DNA of 64,000 bases. Origin: Arcticibacter sp045629565 (GTDB lineage: Bacteria; Bacteroidota; Bacteroidia; Sphingobacteriales; Sphingobacteriaceae). The position numbers were made by a program, and so were the translations under genes. The notes below the pieces were generated by a model. It had not been told where the DNA came from. It saw only the letters and a list, made by a program, of their open reading frames with translations, and searched no databases. Below are positions 1-8,063 of the stretch, one piece after another. Location of the stretch: assembly GCF_045629565.1 (NCBI RefSeq), contig NZ_JAZQRL010000081.1, forward strand, positions 1-64,000, written 5' to 3'. Positions within the stretch are counted from its first letter, which is position 1. Every line of letters starts with the position of its first letter.

Positions 1-11
1 CTTCGGGGCCG

Positions 12-278
12 GTGAATATGGAACTTAACGAAGAACAGCAAACACGGGCAGCGTCCTTTAGTATAATGTGTTATGAAGGCAACAGGCTGCTACGAGATCA
101 GGGACAACGGAAAGAGAAACTCACCACGAAAATGGCGGCAACAGAAAAACGGGCAGCAACAGAGGCAACAACAAAAACGCAGGTAAAAGCGACGAAGCAA
201 CGAACGGCAGATGACAGGGATAGAGCAGATTTCCCGGTAGGGAAGCGCGTATCGTTTTCTTCTAAATACCAGGTTTGA
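12..278 (+). CDS. Doubtful or partial reading frame at the left edge, unknown
   Basis: The frame is open from the window edge, so it could be the 3' end of a gene that starts further left; the first in-window start is a GTG at 12. The 88-residue product is rich in Lys, Ala, Thr and Arg in its middle and ends in a stop at 276-278. I recognise no family, signal peptide or membrane segment. The purine-rich composition could keep a frame open by chance. Low confidence that it is a real gene. Confidence 0.2.
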   Translation: MNMELNEEQQTRAASFSIMCYEGNRLLRDQGQRKEKLTTKMAATEKRAATEATTKTQVKATKQRTADDRDRADFPVGKRVSFSSKYQV

Positions 279-360
279 TGTCCAATTTTCTGGTAAAAAA
301 AAACACGTGGTTGATTGTGTTCATTTTCTGCTGGGTGTATGTGTTAAATCTTTATTAAAC

Positions 361-397
361 TTGCAGTATGTTCAATTTTATGTTTGAAAGTGAACAT
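361..397 (+). promoter_or_regulatory. Candidate hemW promoter with flanking inverted repeat
   Basis: TTG at 361-363 and TATGTTTG at 379-386 fit the Bacteroidota housekeeping pattern (TTG at about -33, TAnnTTTG at -7). The -7 element is bracketed by ATGTTCA (368-374) and TGAACAT (391-397), a 7-bp inverted repeat that could be an operator. The transcript would have a leader of about 95 nt before hemW at 488. Confidence 0.45.
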
Positions 398-487
398 ATC
401 ATGATGGCTTACGATAGATCCCGACTTTTTTTAATTCTATTCGTTTCTATATAGTGGTGATCACCAGATTTTTTCAAAACAAACAAT

Positions 488-1630
488 ATGGCCGGCATTT
501 ATTTTCATATCCCTTTTTGTAAGCAGGCTTGCCATTACTGCGACTTTCATTTCTCTACGTCTGCGAAATACAAAGACGAGATCCTGCTATCCATGCTGAA
601 AGAGCTGGAGATGCAAAGGGATTATCTTGGCACAGAAACGATAGGAACCATATATTTTGGTGGTGGTACACCTTCGGTTATCGCACCTGCAGAAATACAG
701 CGATTTATTGATCAGGTGGTTAAGCAGCATCACGTTTCCGCTGATGCTGAAATAACCATAGAGGCGAACCCCGACGATTTGAGTCCTCAGCGGGTAAAGG
801 AACTACGGCAGACAAATATTAACCGTTTCAGCATCGGCATCCAGTCTTTTTTTGAAGAAGACCTGCGCTGGATGAACAGGGCTCATAACGCAAAGGAAGC
901 AGACGCAGCTATTAAGCGTGTTCAGGATGCCGGATTTGAGAATATTACCGCCGATCTGATCTACGGCTATCCGCTGCTCACGGATGAAAAGTGGAAGACG
1001 AACCTGGGGAAGATACATGAACTGAATATCCCGCATGTGTCGGCCTATTCAATGACCGTGGAAGCTAAAACAGCTTTAGCTCATTTTATAGCGAAGGGCA
1101 AGCAGCCGGAAATGAACGACTCGCAGAGTGCCGATCAATTTACTTATATGATCAGTCAGCTCAGGGAGTGGGGATTTGAGCATTACGAGACGTCTAACTT
1201 TGCGAAACCGGGACATTACTCCCGGCATAATACGAATTACTGGAGAGGGGTTTCTTATCTCGGCATCGGACCTTCAGCCCATTCTTTTAACGGAGAAACG
1301 CGGAAATGGAATATCGCAAATAATGCCAAGTATCTGGAAGCGTTGTTAGCGGACAAAATTCCTGCGGAGATTGAGGTCTTAACTCCTGAAGACCGGGTGA
1401 ATGAATATATCATGACTTCCCTGCGCACGATGTGGGGAATGGATCTGAGGCGGGTGGACGAGCAGTTCGGCTCGGGATATAGCGGAGAGATTGAGAAGAA
1501 TGCAGAGGAGTTTTTTGATAAGGGCTGGTTGGAGCGGAAAGACAATCATACTGTCGCGTTAACAGATGCTGGTAAGCTCTTTAGCGACCACATCGCTTCT
1601 GAGCTGTTCATCGATCAGGAAAGTAAATAA
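488..1630 (+). CDS. hemW: Radical SAM heme chaperone HemW
   Basis: 380 residues, the usual size for HemW. The N-terminus carries the radical SAM cluster motif with C11, C15 and C18 followed by D-F, the HemW pattern; true HemN has a fourth cysteine at that place (compare the hemN gene at 21976-23340). A GGGTP motif for SAM binding follows near residue 60. HemW proteins bind heme and deliver it to respiratory enzymes; older annotations call them coproporphyrinogen oxidases. The gene stands alone with its own promoter. The TGA(C/T)-N4 site found at the hemN operon is not seen here, so it may not share that oxygen control. Confidence 0.9.
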   Translation: MAGIYFHIPFCKQACHYCDFHFSTSAKYKDEILLSMLKELEMQRDYLGTETIGTIYFGGGTPSVIAPAEIQRFIDQVVKQHHVSADAEITIEANPDDLSPQRVKELRQTNINRFSIGIQSFFEEDLRWMNRAHNAKEADAAIKRVQDAGFENITADLIYGYPLLTDEKWKTNLGKIHELNIPHVSAYSMTVEAKTALAHFIAKGKQPEMNDSQSADQFTYMISQLREWGFEHYETSNFAKPGHYSRHNTNYWRGVSYLGIGPSAHSFNGETRKWNIANNAKYLEALLADKIPAEIEVLTPEDRVNEYIMTSLRTMWGMDLRRVDEQFGSGYSGEIEKNAEEFFDKGWLERKDNHTVALTDAGKLFSDHIASELFIDQESK

Positions 1631-1688
1631 TTGTCTGCTTTTTTGCGTTTAATCCTTAGTTTAGCAACGACCTATTTTATTAATCAGA

Positions 1689-2120
1689 ATGAAGCGAATT
1701 ATTTATTTTCTGGCAGTCCTGATGTTTGCGAACATCACGGTTTATGCACAATCAAAGAGTGAAAAACAAGTAGCTGCTGCTGTCGAATTTTTAAAGAAGG
1801 CCATGATCGATGGCTCAAGAGAATCTCTCGAAGCTATCGCCGGCGACAAATTATCATATGGTCATTCGGGAGGTAAGGTTGAAAACAAGGCCGAATTTGT
1901 AGAAGCAATAGCGAGTGGTAATTCCGACTTTGTCTCTATTGACCTAAGTGATCAGACCATTCAAATTTCTGGCAAAACAGCCATTGTTCGTCATACGCTT
2001 GTAGCAAAGACAAACGACCGCGGTGTGCCGGGGAACGTCAAACTGCATATCCTGACTGTTTGGCAAAAGTCTCATGGTAAGTGGGTAATGATCGCAAGAC
2101 AGGCCGTTAAAAAGCCATAA
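1689..2120 (+). CDS. Exported NTF2-like (DUF4440/SnoaL-type) protein
   Basis: 143 residues with a clear signal peptide (about residues 1-20, ending V-Y-A before Q21), so the mature protein is probably periplasmic. The rest has the helix-rich start and the run of beta strands ending in V-W-Q-K-S-H-G-K-W that is typical of small NTF2-fold proteins of the DUF4440 group. These form a cone-shaped pocket, but family membership does not tell the ligand. It lies 58 bp after hemW and converges on the trehalose operon. Function unknown. Confidence 0.65.
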   Translation: MKRIIYFLAVLMFANITVYAQSKSEKQVAAAVEFLKKAMIDGSRESLEAIAGDKLSYGHSGGKVENKAEFVEAIASGNSDFVSIDLSDQTIQISGKTAIVRHTLVAKTNDRGVPGNVKLHILTVWQKSHGKWVMIARQAVKKP

Positions 2121-2127
2121 AAAATGA

Positions 2128-2148
2128 TGGAAGGGCTAAGCCCTTCCA
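2128..2148 (-). terminator. Rho-independent terminator of the glgX-treZ-treY/malQ operon
   Basis: A 9-bp perfect stem (2128-2136 with 2140-2148, loop TAA) is followed on the minus strand by a run of six T at 2119-2124. It overlaps the stop codon of the treY/malQ fusion. There is no T-run on the plus side, so it mainly serves the minus operon. Confidence 0.75.
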
Positions 2149-5100
2149 TAAATGATGGTCCAGTTCCGTAACAGACACACATGAGAACTGGTTAACTGTG
2201 CCGGGAGCATTCTCCAATCCCAATTTCCCTTTATCGTTGCAGGGCTGTTCATCCTGGCATCTGAATCTAACCCGATGATATCCTGGACGGGCAAGATGAC
2301 CGTCTGTGCTACGCTTGAGTAGGCAAGACGGGCTAGCTCCAGGTGTATATTTCTGTCGTTGACCGTTCGTCCTAAATAATCTTGCAGGTTCTGTTTGTTC
2401 GTCTCATCAGCATCATGGTTGAACCAGCCTACCGTCGTATTATTGTCATGAGTGCCGGTATATACGAAAAAGTTCTCCTGATAGAGGTGCGGAATATTCA
2501 ATGAAGACGGCATGTCATCTCCGAAGGCAAATTGCAGCACTTTCATTCCGGGAAGTTGGAATGTATCCCGAAGCTCATAAACCGGCTGATCAATATCACC
2601 CAGGTCTTCGGCAACGAAGGGGATCTGGCCAAGTGTCCGTTCAACCGTTTCAAAGAAATGCTTCCCGGGACCCGGCTTCCACTGTCCGTTGCGGGCGGTA
2701 TCCTCTCCTGCGGGGACTTCCCAGTAAGATGAAAACGCTCTGAAATGATCAAAACGGAGTATGTCGAATAGCTCGGCATTTTTGCGTATACGGTCGATCC
2801 ACCACTTGTACTCCTGTTCTTTCAGTACGTCCCAGCAAAAGACCGGCATTCCCCATAGCTGGCCATCGGCATTGAAGTAGTCAGGAGGAACCCCTGCTAC
2901 ACCTGTCATCTTGCCGGCGTCATCCAGACTAAATATTTCGCGGTGTGCCCAGACGTCTGCTGAATCATAGCTGATATAGAAAGGCATATCGCCAAACAGG
3001 CTGATGTTTAATCCGTTGCAATAGTCTTTAAGCGAATGCCACTGCTTGCTGAATATATACTGTATCCATTTTACCTCTTGCAGATCGGTTTCTTTAGCAT
3101 CGGCGAACTTTTGCAGTGCTTCATCGTTGCGGAGCTTATACTCCTCCGGCCATTTGTACCAGGGGAGGTTACCGAATTCCTTCTTTAAAGTGGTATATAG
3201 GGCAAAGTCGTTTAGCCACTCTTCTTCGGCTGCGCAGAATGCTTCAAAATCGGAATTGTTTAATCCCTGCCGGATACACCTGAGGAAGGCTTTATGAAGC
3301 AGGTTATTTTTCAATTTCTGGACAGCCGGGAAGTCTACCTTGCTTTTCGCTTTAAGTGCTTTTGGCTTCAGGTCCTCTTCGTCAAGCAATCCCTCTTTCG
3401 CCAGGAGGTCAGGACTGATAAGGAGCGGGTTGCCCGCCATGCTGGAGCAGGAGCTGTAAGGCGAGTGCATACTGGCTTCTTCTGTTGGATTTAAAGGCAG
3501 GATCTGCCAATACTTCTGTTTAGCATCTGCAAGCAGATCGGCGAACCTGAATGCTTCGGCACCAAAGTCTCCAATACCGTACGCTGATGGGAGGGAGCTA
3601 ATATGTAACAGCACACCGGCAGATCGTGGGTTCTGTGGCTGGGAAAGCCTGATAACGGCAAATGGCACCGTATGAAACAGGTCGTTGACCAGGACTTCTC
3701 CCTCCGCTTTTCCGCTGATGTTACGGAAAGGATCTTTCCATTCTGCAGGTACGGACGGGGGAAGGATAATGCGGGTCTTCCGCCAGTCTATCGCCGTTGG
3801 CGGACATTTTTGTTGTTCACAAATGGATGCTATATGCAGCGGGACGACAGTAATCACCCATTCATCCTTGTACCTGCGGGCATAGGCGAGGATGTTGTCT
3901 TTATATTTGCCTTTAACGGTCAGCGGCGTATAGGCACCACTTTCGAACAGCTCCTGATTTGCACTTCTTAACTGCAATAGCTGATGTGTTAGCCACAGCT
4001 TGATCTCGGCGGAATAACGTGTACTCCATAGCTGTTGGAGCTGATCTGTTCCTCCTTTAAGTACTTCGTCGAGAATTTTGGCTCGTGCACTGAAGTCGAC
4101 CGGGCGACGGTTATCGGGGTCGACCAGACTCAGGTCCCATAGCTCGCAGCCCTGATAAATATCGGGCACGCCGGGACAAGTGAACTTCAGGATCACTTGC
4201 GAAAGCGAGTTGATAATGCCGAGATCGGCTATTTCCGTATGGAATTTTTTAAAGGTTTTCCAAAATTCGCCTTCCTGATGCAGGAGTGCGACAGCAAAGG
4301 AGCGGGTGGCCTCCTCATACTGTTCATTCGGTTCAGACCAGCTGGTTTGCACTTTAGCTTCCCGCAGTGCCTTTGTCAGGTATTCCTTCAACCGCTCAGG
4401 GAAGTTGTCTTGATCCTGACCTGGCATAGGATACGCGCCCAGAATGGTTTGATAGATCAGGTATTCGTCATTGGTGTCAGGCCTTGAGGAAACTTTTAGT
4501 CCCTCGTTTACCTTCATCCATTTACGAACCTTCTTCATCCATCGTTCAGGAATATTGGTCAGGACATTGAGGCGGGCTCTTACGTCTTCGCCTCTCTTGG
4601 TGTCATGTGTTGAAGTGCCGTTAATAGAAAGAGGCCATTGGGACTGACGCTCGCGCATAGCAGCATGAAAGTCATCTTTCGAGATTCCGAATGCACCCGG
4701 ATAGTCGCCTACCTCATTGTGGCCGATGAAGCGATTGTAGGTGTACATCAAGGTATCTTCTACGCCCTTGGCCATGAGCGGGCCGGTAAACTGCATGCAG
4801 CGTTGATAGAAGTAAAGTGCGCGATCATTATATGCCTGGTCTCTGCTTTTGGGGTCTCCTGTAAAAATCTCTTCGAGTACATTGGCTTCAGTGATCAATT
4901 GCGGTTTCTTCACGCGAATCCGGTTGAAAATGCTCTTCAGCTCATCTGTCTCGGTTTCTTTCAATGGCATGCTGTTGCCATAGTAGCGGTATACTGGGGT
5001 ATATATCAGCAAATAGGCGATAGCCGATTTGAAATCCTGCTGATTTAATTCGTTAGCAGGAAGCAGTGCTGAGCTGATAAAAAGCTGGTAGAGGTTTTCG

Positions 5101-6212
5101 AGCTCACCACCCATGTGCTGAAAAAGAATTGCGGCCTTTTTTTCGTGCACCTGATCTTCTACAGGTTCTGAATGAGCGCTGAGCTCCTGATAAAAGGAGC
5201 TGAATTTCTTTTCGTTTGCAGATTCACTGAAGACATTATTGACCAGACCCAGAAAGTCATAACCGGAATTGCCCTGCAGGGACCAGTCGGCTGGAATGGC
5301 TTCTCCTTCTTCGAGAATCTTCTCTGCAACGATGTAAGTGTCCGGGCTGGTGAGCTTTCGGAGGCGGTCGACGTAAGTACCCGGATCAAAAAGGCCGTCT
5401 ATATGGTCAATGCGCAGACCCCGGAAGATACCCTCCCTACAAAGGTTGGCGATATACTCATGATACTTATCGAATACTGCCTGATCCTGAATGTTAAGGC
5501 AAATAAGCCCGTTAACAGTGAAAAATCTCCGGAAGTTAATGCGGCTGTCGGTTTCTCTCCAGTCGCAGAGCTCGTAAAATTGCTGGTCTACAATATTCTG
5601 AAGCAGTTCGGGTTGGCTGTTTATATGATCTACCCTGGCGTGGATGGAATCGTCTGCGGCGTTGTCGGCATTTTCTCCGTTGAATATGAGCGAATAGGAC
5701 GCCGAATTTACGGGATAGGCAGCATCGTAATAGGTAAGCAGGAACTTTTCGTCGCGATACGCTAATTTTATCTCTCCATCTTCAAGAACTTTGGCGAGAG
5801 GAGCGCCGAGAAAGGGAACCATGATTTTGCCCTTATAGAAATGGGAGCTGAAGCTGGAGTCGAAAAAGGCGGCGTATTCGGAGTCGGGACCTTTCTCCAG
5901 AAGGTCCATAAGCCAGGGATTGCGATGATCAAACGCCATGTGGTTGGGCACTATATCCTGCAGCCACTGAATGTTGCTTTGGGCAAGTTCACTGCTGATC
6001 TTTCGAAGCTCCTCTTCGGTTCCGATCTCCGGATTGATGAGGTGGGGGTTCAGCCCGTCATAGCCATGCGTACTCCCGGGTGTTGACTGGAAAATGGGCG
6101 ACGCATAGATGGTGTTGACGCCGAGTTTTTTCAGATAGGGGATTATTTGCTCAAATTGCTCAAAGCTAAACTCCTTCTGAAACTGGATGCGGTAGGTAGA
6201 TATAGGGTTCAT
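2136..6212 (-). CDS. treY: Fused maltooligosyltrehalose synthase / 4-alpha-glucanotransferase (TreY-MalQ)
   Basis: 1358 residues, two enzymes in one chain. Residues 1 to about 855 are a GH13 TreY, which turns the reducing-end glucose of a maltodextrin into an alpha,alpha-1,1 linkage; motifs seen include T-H-G-Y-D near 50, G-L-R-I-D-H-I-D-G, V-A-E-K and S-T-H-D-T-K-R. From about residue 862 a GH77 MalQ begins (G-V-L-L-H-I-S-S-L-P-S) with R-F-D-H-F-R, A-E-D-L-G and G-T-H-D-N-N motifs; it reshuffles maltodextrins by transglycosylation. The gene is last in an operon with treZ (16-bp gap) and glgX. Joining the two would let MalQ rebuild chains long enough for TreY. The product carries no signal peptide, so it is cytosolic. 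Confidence 0.92.
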   Translation of the reverse strand: MNPISTYRIQFQKEFSFEQFEQIIPYLKKLGVNTIYASPIFQSTPGSTHGYDGLNPHLINPEIGTEEELRKISSELAQSNIQWLQDIVPNHMAFDHRNPWLMDLLEKGPDSEYAAFFDSSFSSHFYKGKIMVPFLGAPLAKVLEDGEIKLAYRDEKFLLTYYDAAYPVNSASYSLIFNGENADNAADDSIHARVDHINSQPELLQNIVDQQFYELCDWRETDSRINFRRFFTVNGLICLNIQDQAVFDKYHEYIANLCREGIFRGLRIDHIDGLFDPGTYVDRLRKLTSPDTYIVAEKILEEGEAIPADWSLQGNSGYDFLGLVNNVFSESANEKKFSSFYQELSAHSEPVEDQVHEKKAAILFQHMGGELENLYQLFISSALLPANELNQQDFKSAIAYLLIYTPVYRYYGNSMPLKETETDELKSIFNRIRVKKPQLITEANVLEEIFTGDPKSRDQAYNDRALYFYQRCMQFTGPLMAKGVEDTLMYTYNRFIGHNEVGDYPGAFGISKDDFHAAMRERQSQWPLSINGTSTHDTKRGEDVRARLNVLTNIPERWMKKVRKWMKVNEGLKVSSRPDTNDEYLIYQTILGAYPMPGQDQDNFPERLKEYLTKALREAKVQTSWSEPNEQYEEATRSFAVALLHQEGEFWKTFKKFHTEIADLGIINSLSQVILKFTCPGVPDIYQGCELWDLSLVDPDNRRPVDFSARAKILDEVLKGGTDQLQQLWSTRYSAEIKLWLTHQLLQLRSANQELFESGAYTPLTVKGKYKDNILAYARRYKDEWVITVVPLHIASICEQQKCPPTAIDWRKTRIILPPSVPAEWKDPFRNISGKAEGEVLVNDLFHTVPFAVIRLSQPQNPRSAGVLLHISSLPSAYGIGDFGAEAFRFADLLADAKQKYWQILPLNPTEEASMHSPYSSCSSMAGNPLLISPDLLAKEGLLDEEDLKPKALKAKSKVDFPAVQKLKNNLLHKAFLRCIRQGLNNSDFEAFCAAEEEWLNDFALYTTLKKEFGNLPWYKWPEEYKLRNDEALQKFADAKETDLQEVKWIQYIFSKQWHSLKDYCNGLNISLFGDMPFYISYDSADVWAHREIFSLDDAGKMTGVAGVPPDYFNADGQLWGMPVFCWDVLKEQEYKWWIDRIRKNAELFDILRFDHFRAFSSYWEVPAGEDTARNGQWKPGPGKHFFETVERTLGQIPFVAEDLGDIDQPVYELRDTFQLPGMKVLQFAFGDDMPSSLNIPHLYQENFFVYTGTHDNNTTVGWFNHDADETNKQNLQDYLGRTVNDRNIHLELARLAYSSVAQTVILPVQDIIGLDSDARMNSPATIKGNWDWRMLPAQLTSSHVCLLRNWTIIYGRA

Positions 6213-6228
6213 GAGATGTTTTCTAGGT

Positions 6229-8055
6229 TTAGTCGATGATCAGAATGGATTGTGCAGGAACCGGAATCGCTGTTCCCGCCGCAAAGCTTTCGGCAATTTC
6301 TGCCTTCCCGTTCCACTTTTTATCGCCGGAGAAGAGGAGGGTCGTCCATGACCTTTCGAGGTCGGGTAAGCTGATCTGCCGGATGCTGTCCGAAAAGTTC
6401 AAAAGGCAGACCGCGTGCTCGTTTTCCTGCCAGCGATGCAGCATGAGTGTGTTCTGTTCCTCATGGAACGTTACCTCCAGATTTTTTCTGTCGGCTTTTT
6501 TAAATACGGGGTGCTGTTTCCGGAGGTCTATCAGGGCTTTGTAATACATGAACATGGCTTGATGCGCAGGTTCGTTCAGCAGGTTCCATTGCAGCCGGGA
6601 ATTTTCAAATGTGTCGGTAGACATAGGGTCAGGGGCTTCACCTGATGCATGGAAGTCTGCGAACTCGGCTTTGCGGCCTTTTCGTACGGCTTCAGCGAGC
6701 TGCGGATCGGTGTGGCTAACGAAATAAAGGAAGGGGTTGGTTTCACTCCACTCTTCGCCCATGAACAACATGGGGATGTAGGGAGCGACCATGACGGCTC
6801 CGGCCAGTAGCTTCTGCATTTCGAATCCGTGTATTTGACTGGTTCGTTCTCCCAGCATCCGGTTTCCTGTCTGGTCATGGTTTTGCGAAAAAACGATGAA
6901 CTGTTTGCCGGGATTCTCTTCCGCTTTCAAGCCGAAGAATTTCTTTCTATGAGGCGAATACTGCCCATCATAAACGTAAGCGTCCTGATAGGACTTGGCG
7001 AGGTGCGAGATCCCTTTGAAATCTGAGTAGTATCCTGTTGCCGGTTCGCCTGCTGTTGTGCGAAGTGCGTGATGAAACTCGTCTATCCATTGTGCATCCA
7101 TTCCGAAACCTTGCTTTTCGATGGGATTGATAAATTTGGGATCATTAAGATCCACTTCGGCGATCAGGTAATGTTGTTTACCCGTCTGCTTTGTCAGCCG
7201 ATCGGTTGCCATCTTGAGCTCTCTCAGCAGGTGAACCGGGCTGAGATCTTTTATGGCATGAACGGCGTCCAGACGAAGCGCGTCGATGTGGAAGTCATTG
7301 AACCACATGAGTGCATTTTGAATGAAATACGTCCTGACGGCATCGCAATGAGCGTCGTCAAAGTTTAGCGCATCGCCCCATGGTGTGTTGTACTTGGAGG
7401 TGAAGTAGTGTCCGAAATCGTTCAGATAGTTTCCTTCCGGCCCTATGTGGTTGTATACAACATCCAGTATGACGGCAATACCTTTGTTATGACAAGCATC
7501 AACAAGCTGCTGCAAACCGTGTGCCCCTCCATAGGAATTTTGGACGGCATAGGGTCCGACGCCATCATAACCCCAGTTTCGGTTTCCCGGAAACTGGGCT
7601 ACAGGCATAACTTCAATAGCTGTCACCCCCAGGTCGAGAAGGTGATCCAGCTTTCTTTCGATGCCCTCAAAAGTGCCTTCAGGAGAGAATGTTCCGGTAT
7701 GGAGCTCGTATATGATGTAGTCTTCCATCGCCGGATTTTTCCAGTCATGATCTGTCCAATTGAAACTGGACAGATCAATGGCCTCTGATACGCCATGCAC
7801 ACCTTCTGGTTGAGAGAGGGAGGCTGGGTCAGGCCGTTCTGTTTTTTTATCCAGAACAACCTGATAGCGGTCTCCTTCTTTTAACTGATTGGTTTGAATG
7901 GTCCAGTGTCCGAAGTCATCTTGTGTTAATGGCAACCTTAAGGTCTTATCCGGTATGTTGATTTCTGCAAATTTAGCTTTCGGAGCCCATAATGTAAATT
8001 CAGCCACTCCCTCCCCGTTAATTCTCAGTCCTGGTCTCTTTTCAAATAGCTTCAT
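6229..8055 (-). CDS. treZ: Maltooligosyltrehalose trehalohydrolase (TreZ)
   Basis: 608 residues, normal for TreZ. An N-terminal early-set/CBM48-like beta domain (about 1-95) precedes a GH13 barrel. The barrel carries the nucleophile motif L-R-L-D-A-V-H, the acid motif A-E-V-D-L-N and the third-acid motif S-Q-N-H-D-Q-T-G-N-R, all characteristic of TreZ. The enzyme releases free trehalose from maltooligosyltrehalose made by TreY. It is the middle gene of the operon, 8 bp after glgX and 16 bp before the treY/malQ fusion, so the three are surely cotranscribed. Cytosolic. Confidence 0.94.
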   Translation of the reverse strand: MKLFEKRPGLRINGEGVAEFTLWAPKAKFAEINIPDKTLRLPLTQDDFGHWTIQTNQLKEGDRYQVVLDKKTERPDPASLSQPEGVHGVSEAIDLSSFNWTDHDWKNPAMEDYIIYELHTGTFSPEGTFEGIERKLDHLLDLGVTAIEVMPVAQFPGNRNWGYDGVGPYAVQNSYGGAHGLQQLVDACHNKGIAVILDVVYNHIGPEGNYLNDFGHYFTSKYNTPWGDALNFDDAHCDAVRTYFIQNALMWFNDFHIDALRLDAVHAIKDLSPVHLLRELKMATDRLTKQTGKQHYLIAEVDLNDPKFINPIEKQGFGMDAQWIDEFHHALRTTAGEPATGYYSDFKGISHLAKSYQDAYVYDGQYSPHRKKFFGLKAEENPGKQFIVFSQNHDQTGNRMLGERTSQIHGFEMQKLLAGAVMVAPYIPMLFMGEEWSETNPFLYFVSHTDPQLAEAVRKGRKAEFADFHASGEAPDPMSTDTFENSRLQWNLLNEPAHQAMFMYYKALIDLRKQHPVFKKADRKNLEVTFHEEQNTLMLHRWQENEHAVCLLNFSDSIRQISLPDLERSWTTLLFSGDKKWNGKAEIAESFAAGTAIPVPAQSILIID

Positions 8056-8063
8056 TTTATGTG

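Noticed and set aside
455..466. Palindrome TGGTGATCACCA before hemW as a CRP/FNR-type site
   Set aside because: The TGA and TCA halves have no 4-bp spacer between TGAT and ATCA; the same applies to CTGATATCAG at 61626-61635.
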